Assembly (NCBI RefSeq): GCF_014203225.1
Contig: NZ_JACHIO010000021.1
Span: forward strand, 51,160 to 115,159
Length of the DNA stretch: 64,000 nt
Source of the DNA: Granulicella mallensis
Lineage (GTDB): Bacteria; Acidobacteriota; Terriglobia; Terriglobales; Acidobacteriaceae
Reading direction: 5' to 3'
Position 1 is the first letter of the stretch. Every line of letters starts with the position of its first letter. Below the pieces are notes generated by a model. It was not told the DNA's origin. It made no database searches and worked only from the letters and a program-made list of their open reading frames with translations. The translations under genes and the position numbers were made by a program. Below, piece by piece: positions 27,005-34,045 of the stretch.

Positions 27005-27196
27005 TGTCATCAAATTGCACTTGTAGTGTGTCGAAGTATGCAGTCAGCTTGTTGAGACACAGATCGGAAGGGCATGGCTTCAGCCATGCCGTAAATAGCA
27101 GGCCAAAGGCCGTACCGCTCTACCCTGAGCGTAGTCGAAGGGCCGAAGTGGAGCCCGCAGGGCGCAACGATTGAACTGCCTTCTTTCGTCGTGGCG
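27005..27196. repeat. Multi-hairpin intergenic repeat, family B copy 3
   Basis: Begins TGTCATCAAATTGCACTTG and contains GGCATGGC TTCA GCCATGCC at 27071-27090, then GCCGAAGTGGAGCCCGCAGG. A piece of a family C-like end (CCTGAGCGTAGTCGAAGG) is embedded near 27124, so repeats have recombined or inserted into each other. The gap 26907-27283 has no supported gene. Confidence 0.7.
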
Positions 27197-27283
27197 ATAC
27201 CTGTCACCTTCGCTACAGATATATCCCTGGTGAATCCTGTACAGCCTTGGAGCCAACGTGCCGAAAGGAGGGCCTTGCAGGAA

Positions 27284-27712
27284 TCATGGTGCGACGATGA
27301 TGGAGGCAGACCCTCGATGTTCTTTCTCGACCTGCTGAAGTTCCACAAGGAACGCATCGAGAGCGGCCGGATCAAAATCCACGCACACGGTTGCGCTCTC
27401 TGCCACTTCCTGCACTCCGTAGTCCCCTTCGATACTTGCGCGAAACGCTGCATGCCCGGCCATATCCTTGCAGTAAAACTCAAGGTGAACTGACCCGCCA
27501 GCGAACTCCTTTCCCGCTGCGCCGAAGGTCACCTCTCTCTTGTCGAGGCCGTTCTTCGGAAAGCCCACAAGTGCGGCGGCTGCTTCAAGCAATCCGTCCG
27601 TGCCAACGTATACGTCTGCCGTGCCTCGAAACTTCGCGTTCTCGGCGGTGACGCGAACCTCAATGACATCGCTGTCGTGCCAAAGGTAGGCTACTTTGAG
27701 ACCTGGGTTCAT
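27284..27712 (-). CDS. Conserved-looking hypothetical protein, 142 aa
   Basis: I do not recognise the family. The 142-residue product is acidic, cytoplasmic (no signal or membrane segment) and alternates beta-like stretches (VIEVRVTAENAKFRG, REVTFGAAGKEF, GSVHLEFYCKDM, ATVCVDFDPAAL), ending with a helix rich in Glu. Codon use matches neighbouring genes, and the frame begins at an ATG close to the end of a repeat-free gap. The all-beta pattern would fit a small immunity-type or ligand-binding protein, but nothing in the surroundings supports a specific role. Confidence 0.6.
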   Translation of the reverse strand: MNPGLKVAYLWHDSDVIEVRVTAENAKFRGTADVYVGTDGLLEAAAALVGFPKNGLDKREVTFGAAGKEFAGGSVHLEFYCKDMAGHAAFRASIEGDYGVQEVAESATVCVDFDPAALDAFLVELQQVEKEHRGSASIIVAP

Positions 27713-27856
27713 ACGATCAGAGTAGCCTTTGATTCCACTGTCGCAAAACGGCGTTCTCGCAACTTCGATTTGTAAATGGAGCGGACCCGATCAGTACAGC
27801 GAAACACGCTGCACGGATACTGATCCGCAGGACCGCACCACCGGCAAAGGTCGGAG

Positions 27857-28306
27857 CTACTTGCCCGTGTCGAGATGAAAGGCTTTTCCGTACGGCTCGA
27901 CCGGAAAGCCGCTTGCCTTCCATGCCTCCAGCCCGCCTCTGAGGAATTTAGTCCGTAAAAAACCCATGGCGAGAACTCGATGCAAGATGGCACGACTGGT
28001 TTTGTCACTCGGGCACGTGCAATAAACGATCGAATCTTTGTCTTTCGGGATGAGCGATGGATTCTCCATCACTTCACTTGGCGCAAGCCGCTTTGCGCCT
28101 GGAATGATCTCGGAATAGGCTAACAAGTCGAGCGGAAGGCGCACATCGAAGAGAAGTACATCCTGATTTGAAGCAAACAATGCCTGCAGACCTTCCGGCG
28201 TGATGCTGTACTGTTCTATTTCATGACGGGCTTTCGACCGTCTGCTCCATACAACGAGAACGATCAACAGGCACACGGCGCAAAGGGCAGTTAGAGTCGC
28301 AACCAT
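27857..28306 (-). CDS. Membrane-anchored rhodanese-like protein
   Basis: A 149-residue protein with one N-terminal membrane helix (ATLTALCAVCLLIVLVVW, 3-20) followed by a Lys/Arg cluster (RRSKAR) that should stay inside, so the domain faces the cytoplasm unless the helix is cleaved. The rhodanese core is clear: LLFDVRLPLDLLAYSEIIPG, then the active-site region VYCTCPSDKTS (95-104, Cys96 or Cys98 as nucleophile), and FLRGGLEAWKASGFPV. Rhodaneses carry persulfide sulfur; the two-Cys loop is a known variant. It is not in an obvious operon. Confidence 0.87.
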   Translation of the reverse strand: MVATLTALCAVCLLIVLVVWSRRSKARHEIEQYSITPEGLQALFASNQDVLLFDVRLPLDLLAYSEIIPGAKRLAPSEVMENPSLIPKDKDSIVYCTCPSDKTSRAILHRVLAMGFLRTKFLRGGLEAWKASGFPVEPYGKAFHLDTGK

Positions 28307-28419
28307 CTTCGTTTCTCCCTATCCCACCTCAGATTCACGAAAGACCTGAGAGGATGCAACAGGCTGGACCACGGCAATCTGGAAGCTGACTGACGAGAGG
28401 CTGGCATAACGGTACCAGA

Positions 28420-28783
28420 TAGTGTCTGACGAATCGGAGCTACGACTTTTATCCTTGTGGCTGTTTTTGTTGTCGCCTTTGCCCCGCCGATTGCCTTTGC
28501 TTTGAAGGTGCGGGACTTCAGTCCCGCCGTCTATGCATTGTTGTTCGTGTGGCTTTAGCCACGGAGGGAATGCTCGCTTGGCAAAGAGCCTCTCCACGGC
28601 TAAAGCAAATTTCCTGTAGGTGTATAGCGGAACCGTGACATCTATGGCTGTTTTTCCCCAGAAAAATGGCACTGCACGCCCGATTCAACTTCCCAGTAAC
28701 AGGAAATTTGCTCTAAAGCCCGGACCTATCTCAGAAGCAAAAACAACGACAAAAGCCGGTAGCTCCGATTCGTCAGACACTAC
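28420..28783. repeat. 364-bp composite element with 24-bp perfect terminal inverted repeats
   Basis: Perfect 24-bp arms lie at 28420-28443 (containing GTGTCTGACGAATCGGAGC) and 28760-28783. Inside are the hairpins GCGGGAC TTCA GTCCCGC (28510-28527) and GTGGC TTTA GCCAC (28549-28562), and a copy of the 14802-type repeat at 28607-28651. No frame inside is credible as a gene. The arrangement looks like a MITE or nested repeat island between the rhodanese and TIGR03435 genes. Confidence 0.75.
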
Positions 28784-28863
28784 CTGATCCCGCCTTCGAT
28801 GAGAGCCTTGGCGATTTACCTCGAATCGAGAGGTCGGCTGGACTGCCTCCGGGCTGCGTCGGA

Positions 28864-29709
28864 TTAGTTCTCTCCCGGCCGCGCGATCTTGTCGATCACC
28901 AGCACATCCGCAGGCGCCTTCACACGTTCCAGCTTGAGCCCGATCTGGTCCTGAATCGCCGTAAACAGACCTGGAGGCGGATCAGGAGCCGTTGTCTGCG
29001 CATCGTCCGGCGTCCACTGCAGATGGAAATCGTAGCGCCCCTTGAGTCCGGTCTGATCGAGGACAGGCCGATCCACATAGTACTGGAGGATGATAGCCAG
29101 CTCTGCCATGGAGGCATTCTTGAGCTCTTCCACATGCCGGCCATTGTCCTCCCTGGTCGTCTGTTGCAACCACCCGTTCGGATCGCTCGTATTCGCACTC
29201 AGCCTGGAACTGCCCTTGACCGCCGTCAGCGCAAACACCGCCATCTCCCGCTGTTCGTGATGCAACTGCAACCCGAACCTCTCTGCCAGAAGCTTCCGAA
29301 CCATGCCTTGCATCTGCCTCAGACTTGGCTGCCCGTCCACATCCGGCGTGCCATCCACATCCCAGCGCGTCGCAATCGCCCAATCCGGCAAACCCGCGAG
29401 CTGGCTCTTCTGCACACCGTACCCGAGCAGCAGAAACTGCCTCACCGTCGTGTCCCGCAGCGCCACGCGACGTCCCCGCATAAAGAAATCCTGACCTCGC
29501 GTATCGTTCGGGTCACTGGCTTTTATCGTCGCGACTTCCCAGTCCGGATTCGCTTCCTTCGCCATCGACTTTACCGGCTGAGGTTTTCCCGCGTCCTGTG
29601 ACTGCGCTGTGCACCTCGCTGTCATGCACAGCGCCAGCGACGTCGCCACCGCAGCGACGCCCATCCAACTGCAGGCACATTCTCGAGCTCGAATCAGAGG
29701 CTTTCCCAT
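28864..29709 (-). CDS. TIGR03435-family secreted protein
   Basis: A 281-residue protein with an N-terminal signal or anchor (SWMGVAAVATSLALCMTA, cleavage near CTAQ, residue 36). The sequence shows the markers of the TIGR03435 family found mainly in soil Acidobacteriota: WEVATIKASDP near 57, LLLGYGVQKSQLAGLPDW, MVRKLLAERFGLQLHHEQRE, DRPVLDQTGLKGRYDFHLQW and a C-terminal GLKLERVKAPADVLVIDKI. Members occur in many paralogues per genome and have no established function. The exported location and ligand-like domain suggest an extracytoplasmic role, which is inference. It is monocistronic. Confidence 0.9.
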   Translation of the reverse strand: MGKPLIRARECACSWMGVAAVATSLALCMTARCTAQSQDAGKPQPVKSMAKEANPDWEVATIKASDPNDTRGQDFFMRGRRVALRDTTVRQFLLLGYGVQKSQLAGLPDWAIATRWDVDGTPDVDGQPSLRQMQGMVRKLLAERFGLQLHHEQREMAVFALTAVKGSSRLSANTSDPNGWLQQTTREDNGRHVEELKNASMAELAIILQYYVDRPVLDQTGLKGRYDFHLQWTPDDAQTTAPDPPPGLFTAIQDQIGLKLERVKAPADVLVIDKIARPGEN

Positions 29710-29898
29710 ACTCAGCTATAGCTTATCTGCGGTTCAAAAAATGAGCATCCTCTATGTGCAGGGAGGGCTCATGGCGGATGACTGCCCGCTCTGCCTCGAT
29801 CACGATAAACAGCTTGGTCGCGCCCTGGTGTGTGTCATCTAACGAGTCGGGCACAATCGGCAGCTCCCTCCCAAGGGCGGAAGTTTTTATCGTTAGTG

Positions 29899-29926
29899 GT
29901 AGAAATTGACGCAACCTATTCGACGT
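29899..29926 (+). promoter_or_regulatory. Candidate ECF42-type promoter, site 2 (sigma operon)
   Basis: GTAGAAAT - 12 bp - TTCGACGT, followed by ATTAATAG. The box spacing is identical to the sites at 26252 and 31785. It lies 75 bp before the YCII gene that overlaps the sigma-factor gene, so it would make the operon autoregulated. The one box difference (TTCGACGT against TTCGTCGT) is why confidence is lower. Confidence 0.5.
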
Positions 29927-30000
29927 ATTAATAGAACAGCCAATGGCGGTCTTAATAGGCCAGCTAATGTTGGCTGGAATCGATGCTGAAGGAGAGATTC

Positions 30001-30408
30001 ATGCGCTTCATGATGATGGTGATTCCCAAAGGATATGAAACGGCAACCGCGGACGCGGCCCCCAGCGCGGAGGCGGTGGCCAGGATGATGGAGTACAACA
30101 AGAGCCTGCAGAAAGCAGGCGTACTGCTCGGGCTCGATGGGCTTTTTCCCCCTTCGACCGGGGCACGTATTTCCTACACAGACGACAAGGCAACGGTCAC
30201 GGATGGGCCGTTCGCTGAGGCCAAAGAGACTATCGGAGGCTACTGGATCATTCAGGTGCGCTCGCGGGAAGAAGCGATCGAATGGGCCAGGCGCGCACCG
30301 ATGTCCAACAACGAGATCATCGAAGTGCGCCAGATCCAAGGGATGGGCGATTTTCCTGCAGACGTACAGAAAGCAGCGGAAGGCTTCGAGGAGCTTCGAA
30401 AGGCATGA
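30001..30408 (+). CDS. YCII/DGPF-domain protein, partner of ECF sigma factor
   Basis: ATG 30001 follows GAAGGAGAG; six extra codons upstream are not needed. The 135-residue protein is a YCII-like ferredoxin-fold domain: MRFMMMVIPKGYE at the start, ATVTDGPFAEAKETIGGYWI with the DGPF motif, and REEAIEWARRAP. DGPF proteins are the standard genetic partners of ECF42-type sigma factors, although their biochemical role is unknown; the fold suggests small-molecule binding or catalysis. The stop codon overlaps the next start (ATGA at 30405-30408), so translation is coupled to the sigma factor. A promoter-like site lies at 29899. Confidence 0.92.
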   Translation: MRFMMMVIPKGYETATADAAPSAEAVARMMEYNKSLQKAGVLLGLDGLFPPSTGARISYTDDKATVTDGPFAEAKETIGGYWIIQVRSREEAIEWARRAPMSNNEIIEVRQIQGMGDFPADVQKAAEGFEELRKA

Positions 30409-31676
30409 GTGATATCCACAAAGCGATTGAGGCCGTGTGGAAGATCGAGTCCACGCGGCTCATCGCCGGGATTGCGCGCGTCACCCGCGACATCGGCATT
30501 GCGGAGGAACTCGCTCAGGACGCTCTCGTAGCGGCCCTTGAGCGGTGGCCGGAAGAAGGCATTCCGGAAAAGCCCGCAGCCTGGCTGATGACAGCGGCCA
30601 AGCGGCGCGCCATCGACTCTCTGCGCCGTGGCCGGATGCTCGAACAAAAGCATGGAGAGATCGCGCGCGAGCTTGAATATCAACAGCAGCGGCTCGGTGA
30701 AGCGATGGATCAGGCTCTGGACCAGGTCATCGATGATGACGTCCTCCGCCTCATCTTTACCGCCTGCCATCCTGTCCTCACGGTTGAAGGGCGCATCGCC
30801 CTTACGTTGCGTCTCATTGGCGGCCTCACGACCGCTGAAATTGCTCGTGCCTTCCTTGTACCCGAGAAGACCATGGGCCAGCGAATCTTTCGGGCTAAGA
30901 GGACTCTCGCTGAAGCCCATGTCCCCTTCGAGATCCCGCGTGGAGACGAGCTGCGTCGCAGGCTTGAGTCCGTACTCTCGGTGGTCTACCTGATCTTCAA
31001 CGAAGGCTATACGGCGACGTCCGGAGACACATGGATGCGGGAAGAACTTTGCAATGACGCGCTGCGGCTCGGCCGCATTCTCGCGTCGCTTCTTCCCGGT
31101 GAATCGGAGGTCCACGGCCTGCTGGCCTTGATGGAGCTTCAGGCGTCGCGTACAGCTGCGCGCAAAGGGCAAAACGGAAAAGCCGTCTTGTTGCTGGAAC
31201 AAGACCGGTCTCTGTGGGACTACGTACAGATACAGCGGGGCATGGCCGCACTTCATTCTGCGCAGGAGCTGGGTGGCGGGGCGGGTAGTTACACGTTGCA
31301 GGCGGCAATCGTCGCCTGTCATGCCCGGGCTCGCACCGCCGCGGATACTGACTGGGAGCGGATCGTTCTTCTCTACGACGCTCTTCTCCAGATCCGCCCC
31401 TCTCCCGTCGTTGGGCTGAATCGAGCGGTAGCCGTCGGGATGGCGCAAGGCCCAAACGCCGGGCTTGCTGCGCTGGACGCTCTCGATCCCGACCCTGCCT
31501 TGACGGGCTACCACCTGCTGCCCAGCGTTCGAGGAGACCTGCTCCTAAAGCTTGGCAGATTCTCCGAAGCGCGCGAAGAGATTCAGCGCGCAATCGCCAT
31601 GACGGAAAACAGGCGGGAGCAGGAGTTGCTGTCAGAAAAGCTCAAGCAGATACCGGAAACAAAGCAGGATGCTTGA
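30405..31676 (+). CDS. ECF42-type RNA polymerase sigma factor with long C-terminal extension
   Basis: The start is ATG 30405, overlapping the YCII stop; a longer frame from 30282 lies inside the YCII gene. The 423-residue protein has sigma-2 (RDIGIAEELAQDALVAALER with PAAWLMTAAKRRAID, about 10-78), sigma-4 (IALTLRLIGGLTTAEIARAF with EKTMGQRIFRAKRTL, about 110-170) and then a 250-residue C-terminal part: a conserved VYLIFNEGYTATSGD block and tetratricopeptide-like helices (ESEVHGLLALMELQAS, RAVAVGMAQGPNAGLAALDA). This architecture, with a DGPF partner and no anti-sigma gene, defines the ECF42 group, in which the C-terminal region is thought to control activity. It probably drives the three promoter-like sites in this window. 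Confidence 0.92.
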   Translation: MSDIHKAIEAVWKIESTRLIAGIARVTRDIGIAEELAQDALVAALERWPEEGIPEKPAAWLMTAAKRRAIDSLRRGRMLEQKHGEIARELEYQQQRLGEAMDQALDQVIDDDVLRLIFTACHPVLTVEGRIALTLRLIGGLTTAEIARAFLVPEKTMGQRIFRAKRTLAEAHVPFEIPRGDELRRRLESVLSVVYLIFNEGYTATSGDTWMREELCNDALRLGRILASLLPGESEVHGLLALMELQASRTAARKGQNGKAVLLLEQDRSLWDYVQIQRGMAALHSAQELGGGAGSYTLQAAIVACHARARTAADTDWERIVLLYDALLQIRPSPVVGLNRAVAVGMAQGPNAGLAALDALDPDPALTGYHLLPSVRGDLLLKLGRFSEAREEIQRAIAMTENRREQELLSEKLKQIPETKQDA

Positions 31677-31784
31677 GCCGCGTTTAAGTTCCTGAGCGAC
31701 TCACCCCCCCACCGTTTGTCAGTTCTCTCAACCTATCGGTCAACGCAGTAAACCGCGGCGGAGGCAAACTTTCCTGGACGATTT

Positions 31785-31812
31785 GTCGAAGTCCACTCAA
31801 GCCGTTCGTCGT
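31785..31812 (+). promoter_or_regulatory. Candidate ECF42-type promoter, site 3
   Basis: GTCGAAGT - 12 bp - TTCGTCGT, then TATAGTGAAGGC. The left box contains TGTCGA (31784-31789). It ends 59 bp before the second YCII gene. From 31803 to 31824 it is nearly identical to the site at 26270, far beyond what two unrelated leaders should share. Confidence 0.65.
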
Positions 31813-31871
31813 TATAGTGAAGGCAAGCCAAACGGCCCGCCCGAAACCGCTACAGGATAAAAGGAGAAGCT

Positions 31872-32234
31872 ATGCCACATTATTTGGTTGCGATTCACCT
31901 CCCCGACAACTACGATCCGTCCGCAGAAGGCGAAGCGATGGTCAGCGATATTGACGTGCTCAACGAAGAGATGGAAGCTGCTGGCGCCAGGTTCTTCGCT
32001 GGCGGCTTCGGCGCACCCGGCAACGCGAAGTCGCTGCGCCGGCAGTCGGAGGGAGAAGTGGTCATCACCGACGGGCCGTATCTTGAAGCCAAGGAGCACG
32101 TAGGCGGTTTTTGGATACTGAAAGCTGCTGACATGGACGAGGCACTGGCCTGGGGACGCAAGGCTGTCATCGCCTGTCGGGCGCCGGTAGAGGTGCGCGA
32201 GTTCGGCCGGAGCAGTGCACAGAAGCTGCTCTAG
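31872..32234 (+). CDS. YCII-domain protein, second copy
   Basis: A 120-residue YCII-like protein with a strong AAAGGAGAAG ribosome site. VVITDGPYLEAKEHVGGFWI carries the DGP(F/Y) motif with Tyr in place of Phe, and DMDEALAWGRKAV follows as in the neighbour at 30001. The N-terminus differs (MPHYLVAIHLPDNYDPS), so this is a diverged paralogue. It has its own promoter-like site (31785), although it directly follows the sigma gene by 195 bp. It is likely part of the same response. Function unknown. Confidence 0.9.
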   Translation: MPHYLVAIHLPDNYDPSAEGEAMVSDIDVLNEEMEAAGARFFAGGFGAPGNAKSLRRQSEGEVVITDGPYLEAKEHVGGFWILKAADMDEALAWGRKAVIACRAPVEVREFGRSSAQKLL

Positions 32235-32235
32235 G

Positions 32236-32572
32236 ATGCACTTGGAGTGTGGTCGAACTGTGCAGTTAGTTCGTTGAGGCAAGCTCCGGAAGGGCCTGGC
32301 TTCAGCCAGGCCGTTAAGGTAGCATTCAACGCTTTTTCCTTTCTGCCAAAGGCTGAAGTGGAGCCCGCAAGGCGCAACGACTGAATTGCTTTCTTTCGCG
32401 CGCCTCAGGCTGCACAAGGACCACCGGGGACACATTCGAGGATGTAGCCACCCCTTTCGTCGCAATCAGAAGGCAATTCAGTTGTTCCGGCTACGCCTTC
32501 ACTCCGGCCTTCGGCAGAACGGAAATAATCCCGATCCTAATACAGCGTGGCTGAAGCCAGGCCCTTCCGATC
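32236..32572. repeat. Long palindrome built from inverted family B repeats (copy 4)
   Basis: The left half (GCACTTGGAGTGTGGTCGAA onward) contains GGCCTGGC TTCA GCCAGGCC at 32293-32312. The right half carries the inverse pieces GAAGGCAATTCAG (about 32469) and GGCTGAAGCCAGGCCCTTCC (about 32549). The whole region therefore forms an imperfect 337-bp palindrome. The gap 32573-32702 adds a short AGTGCGAGAGCC...TCGCACTATCGCT hairpin near 32615-32650 that may terminate one or both flanking genes. Confidence 0.65.
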
Positions 32573-32702
32573 CCGCCTCGGCACCGATGCTTAAGCCTCC
32601 AACAACAAAGCGATAGTGCGAGAGCCTTCAGCTCGTCGCACTATCGCTTGGTGGTTATGCGTTATGTGTTTGGATCACTCGGACGTTACCAAGTGAATCT
32701 CG

Positions 32703-33647
32703 TTAGCCAGTGATGCCCTTGTTGACGACGATGGTTACGACCACGCGCCGGTTCTGTGCCTGTGCGCTCCGTGTGTGATCCTCGGAGACTGGGTTGGTGG
32801 TTCCCATTGCGGCAGGCGCGAGAATTCTCGTCATGGGAACAACGCCTGTCTGTTGAATGATGGCCAGCACTGCATCGGCCCGTTCACTGCTCAACCTCTG
32901 ATTCAGCGCTGCTGAACCAACGGCAGAAGCATAGCCCTGTACTTCGATCATGTAGCCCGGGGTAGTCGCAGCCGTCTTCACGAAGTCAGTGAGCTGGTCC
33001 TTGTCCTTCTTGCTCACCGTAGCTTTTCCATTGGCGAAGTTGACGGTGATACTTCCCTTGTCCTCGTACTGGTCCAGCGTGGTGAAGCGCTGATTGGCCT
33101 GACCGATGGCCTGCTTATTCGTCGCAGTGTCGGCGGTAGTCGTTGCCAGTCCCTGCTTGGTCGCGTCGATATCCTGCGAGTTCTTCGCAGTGTCCTGCTG
33201 GCTCTGTTCGATATCCCGACGATCGCTCTTGAGCTGATCCTGTGCAGCCGCAACCTGCTGGTTTACAGGATGTAGGCCCGCGTCAATCTGCCGTGCCGTG
33301 TTCATTGCGGTGCGCGAGAACGTGACCTTTTTTGCAACGAGCTGGTGATCGGAGTCATAAGCACCCTCAACCTTCACCGCCAGGCCCGGGACAAGATCAG
33401 CAATGCCGGGGTGCTGTCTGCTGAGACCAAGGAAACCGCCCTTTTCTGTTGCCCTCGTGCTGTCCGAGAGAAGCACGGTGAGTCTGGGGCTGTCTGCGGT
33501 CTTCACTGACATCGCAGGGCCGCTCCTTCCGATGACCAACCCTTCAACAGTTGCTTCTTGCGCAACTGCTGTAACACCTAGCGATGTAAACATCGCCAGA
33601 GATAGTGCCAAGCCACAGGTTGTTGTAAGTCGACCCTGATTATTCAT
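32703..33647 (-). CDS. OmpA-family protein with N-terminal beta domain and coiled coil
   Basis: A 314-residue envelope protein. A signal peptide (LSLAMFTSLGVTAVAQ, cleavage near residue 30) precedes a small beta-rich domain (EGLVIGRSGPAMSVKT, VPGLAVKVEGAYDSDHQLVA, 33-110). A Gln/Asp-rich helical stretch (about 118-190, QQVAAAQDQLKSDRRDIEQS) follows, likely a coiled coil. The C-terminal OmpA-like domain (GYASAVGSAALNQRLSSERA with RVVVTIVVNKG) should bind peptidoglycan. The first domain resembles those that bind small ligands in outer-membrane-associated proteins. A GGGAG site precedes ATG 33647. It probably tethers or spaces the envelope. Confidence 0.87.
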   Translation of the reverse strand: MNNQGRLTTTCGLALSLAMFTSLGVTAVAQEATVEGLVIGRSGPAMSVKTADSPRLTVLLSDSTRATEKGGFLGLSRQHPGIADLVPGLAVKVEGAYDSDHQLVAKKVTFSRTAMNTARQIDAGLHPVNQQVAAAQDQLKSDRRDIEQSQQDTAKNSQDIDATKQGLATTTADTATNKQAIGQANQRFTTLDQYEDKGSITVNFANGKATVSKKDKDQLTDFVKTAATTPGYMIEVQGYASAVGSAALNQRLSSERADAVLAIIQQTGVVPMTRILAPAAMGTTNPVSEDHTRSAQAQNRRVVVTIVVNKGITG

Positions 33648-34045
33648 GTATTTGTTACTCCCTTTTCTTTTTTGGCTAGCTGGTCAGCGGCTTCCGGAGC
33701 CTCGTTATATCGCGACCGTATGCCCCGCCACAAAGCCCAGATATGAGCTGCAGCAGGAACTCAGTAACCTTGGATGCATAAAAGTCAAAAAGAGTGGGCA
33801 AGGGAAGGTTAAAACTCTATATGTCATTCAAAATAAATGGTTTAATGCCGAACTTCTGGCGCTTCGAGCGGCCCCAGGAACTAAGAATGAACCGAATTTT
33901 AAGTCTCTCGGTTTAAGTTTCGCGATTGATAATTTAAACAAGAGAATTAGTAACTAATTAGGCTCGCCGGTCCTCTCTCAGCGGTACAAGGGGCCCTCCC
34001 CGAAAGTGATAGCTTGTCAGTGAAGCACCTGCTTCACGCTTCACC
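33648..34045. other. Gene-free gap with an AT-rich patch and a small hairpin
   Basis: From about 33760 to 33960 the base composition drops to a clearly more AT-rich level than either flank. A 103-codon frame at 33646-33957 crosses it but has no ribosome site, no recognisable motif and overlaps the ompA-like promoter, so I do not call it. GTGAAGC ACCT GCTTCAC (34020-34037) forms a hairpin directly before the trehalase start. Confidence 0.5.

Noticed and set aside
33646..33957. 103-codon frame in the AT-rich gap
   Set aside because: No ribosome site or motif, overlaps the OmpA-like leader, composition unlike coding DNA here.
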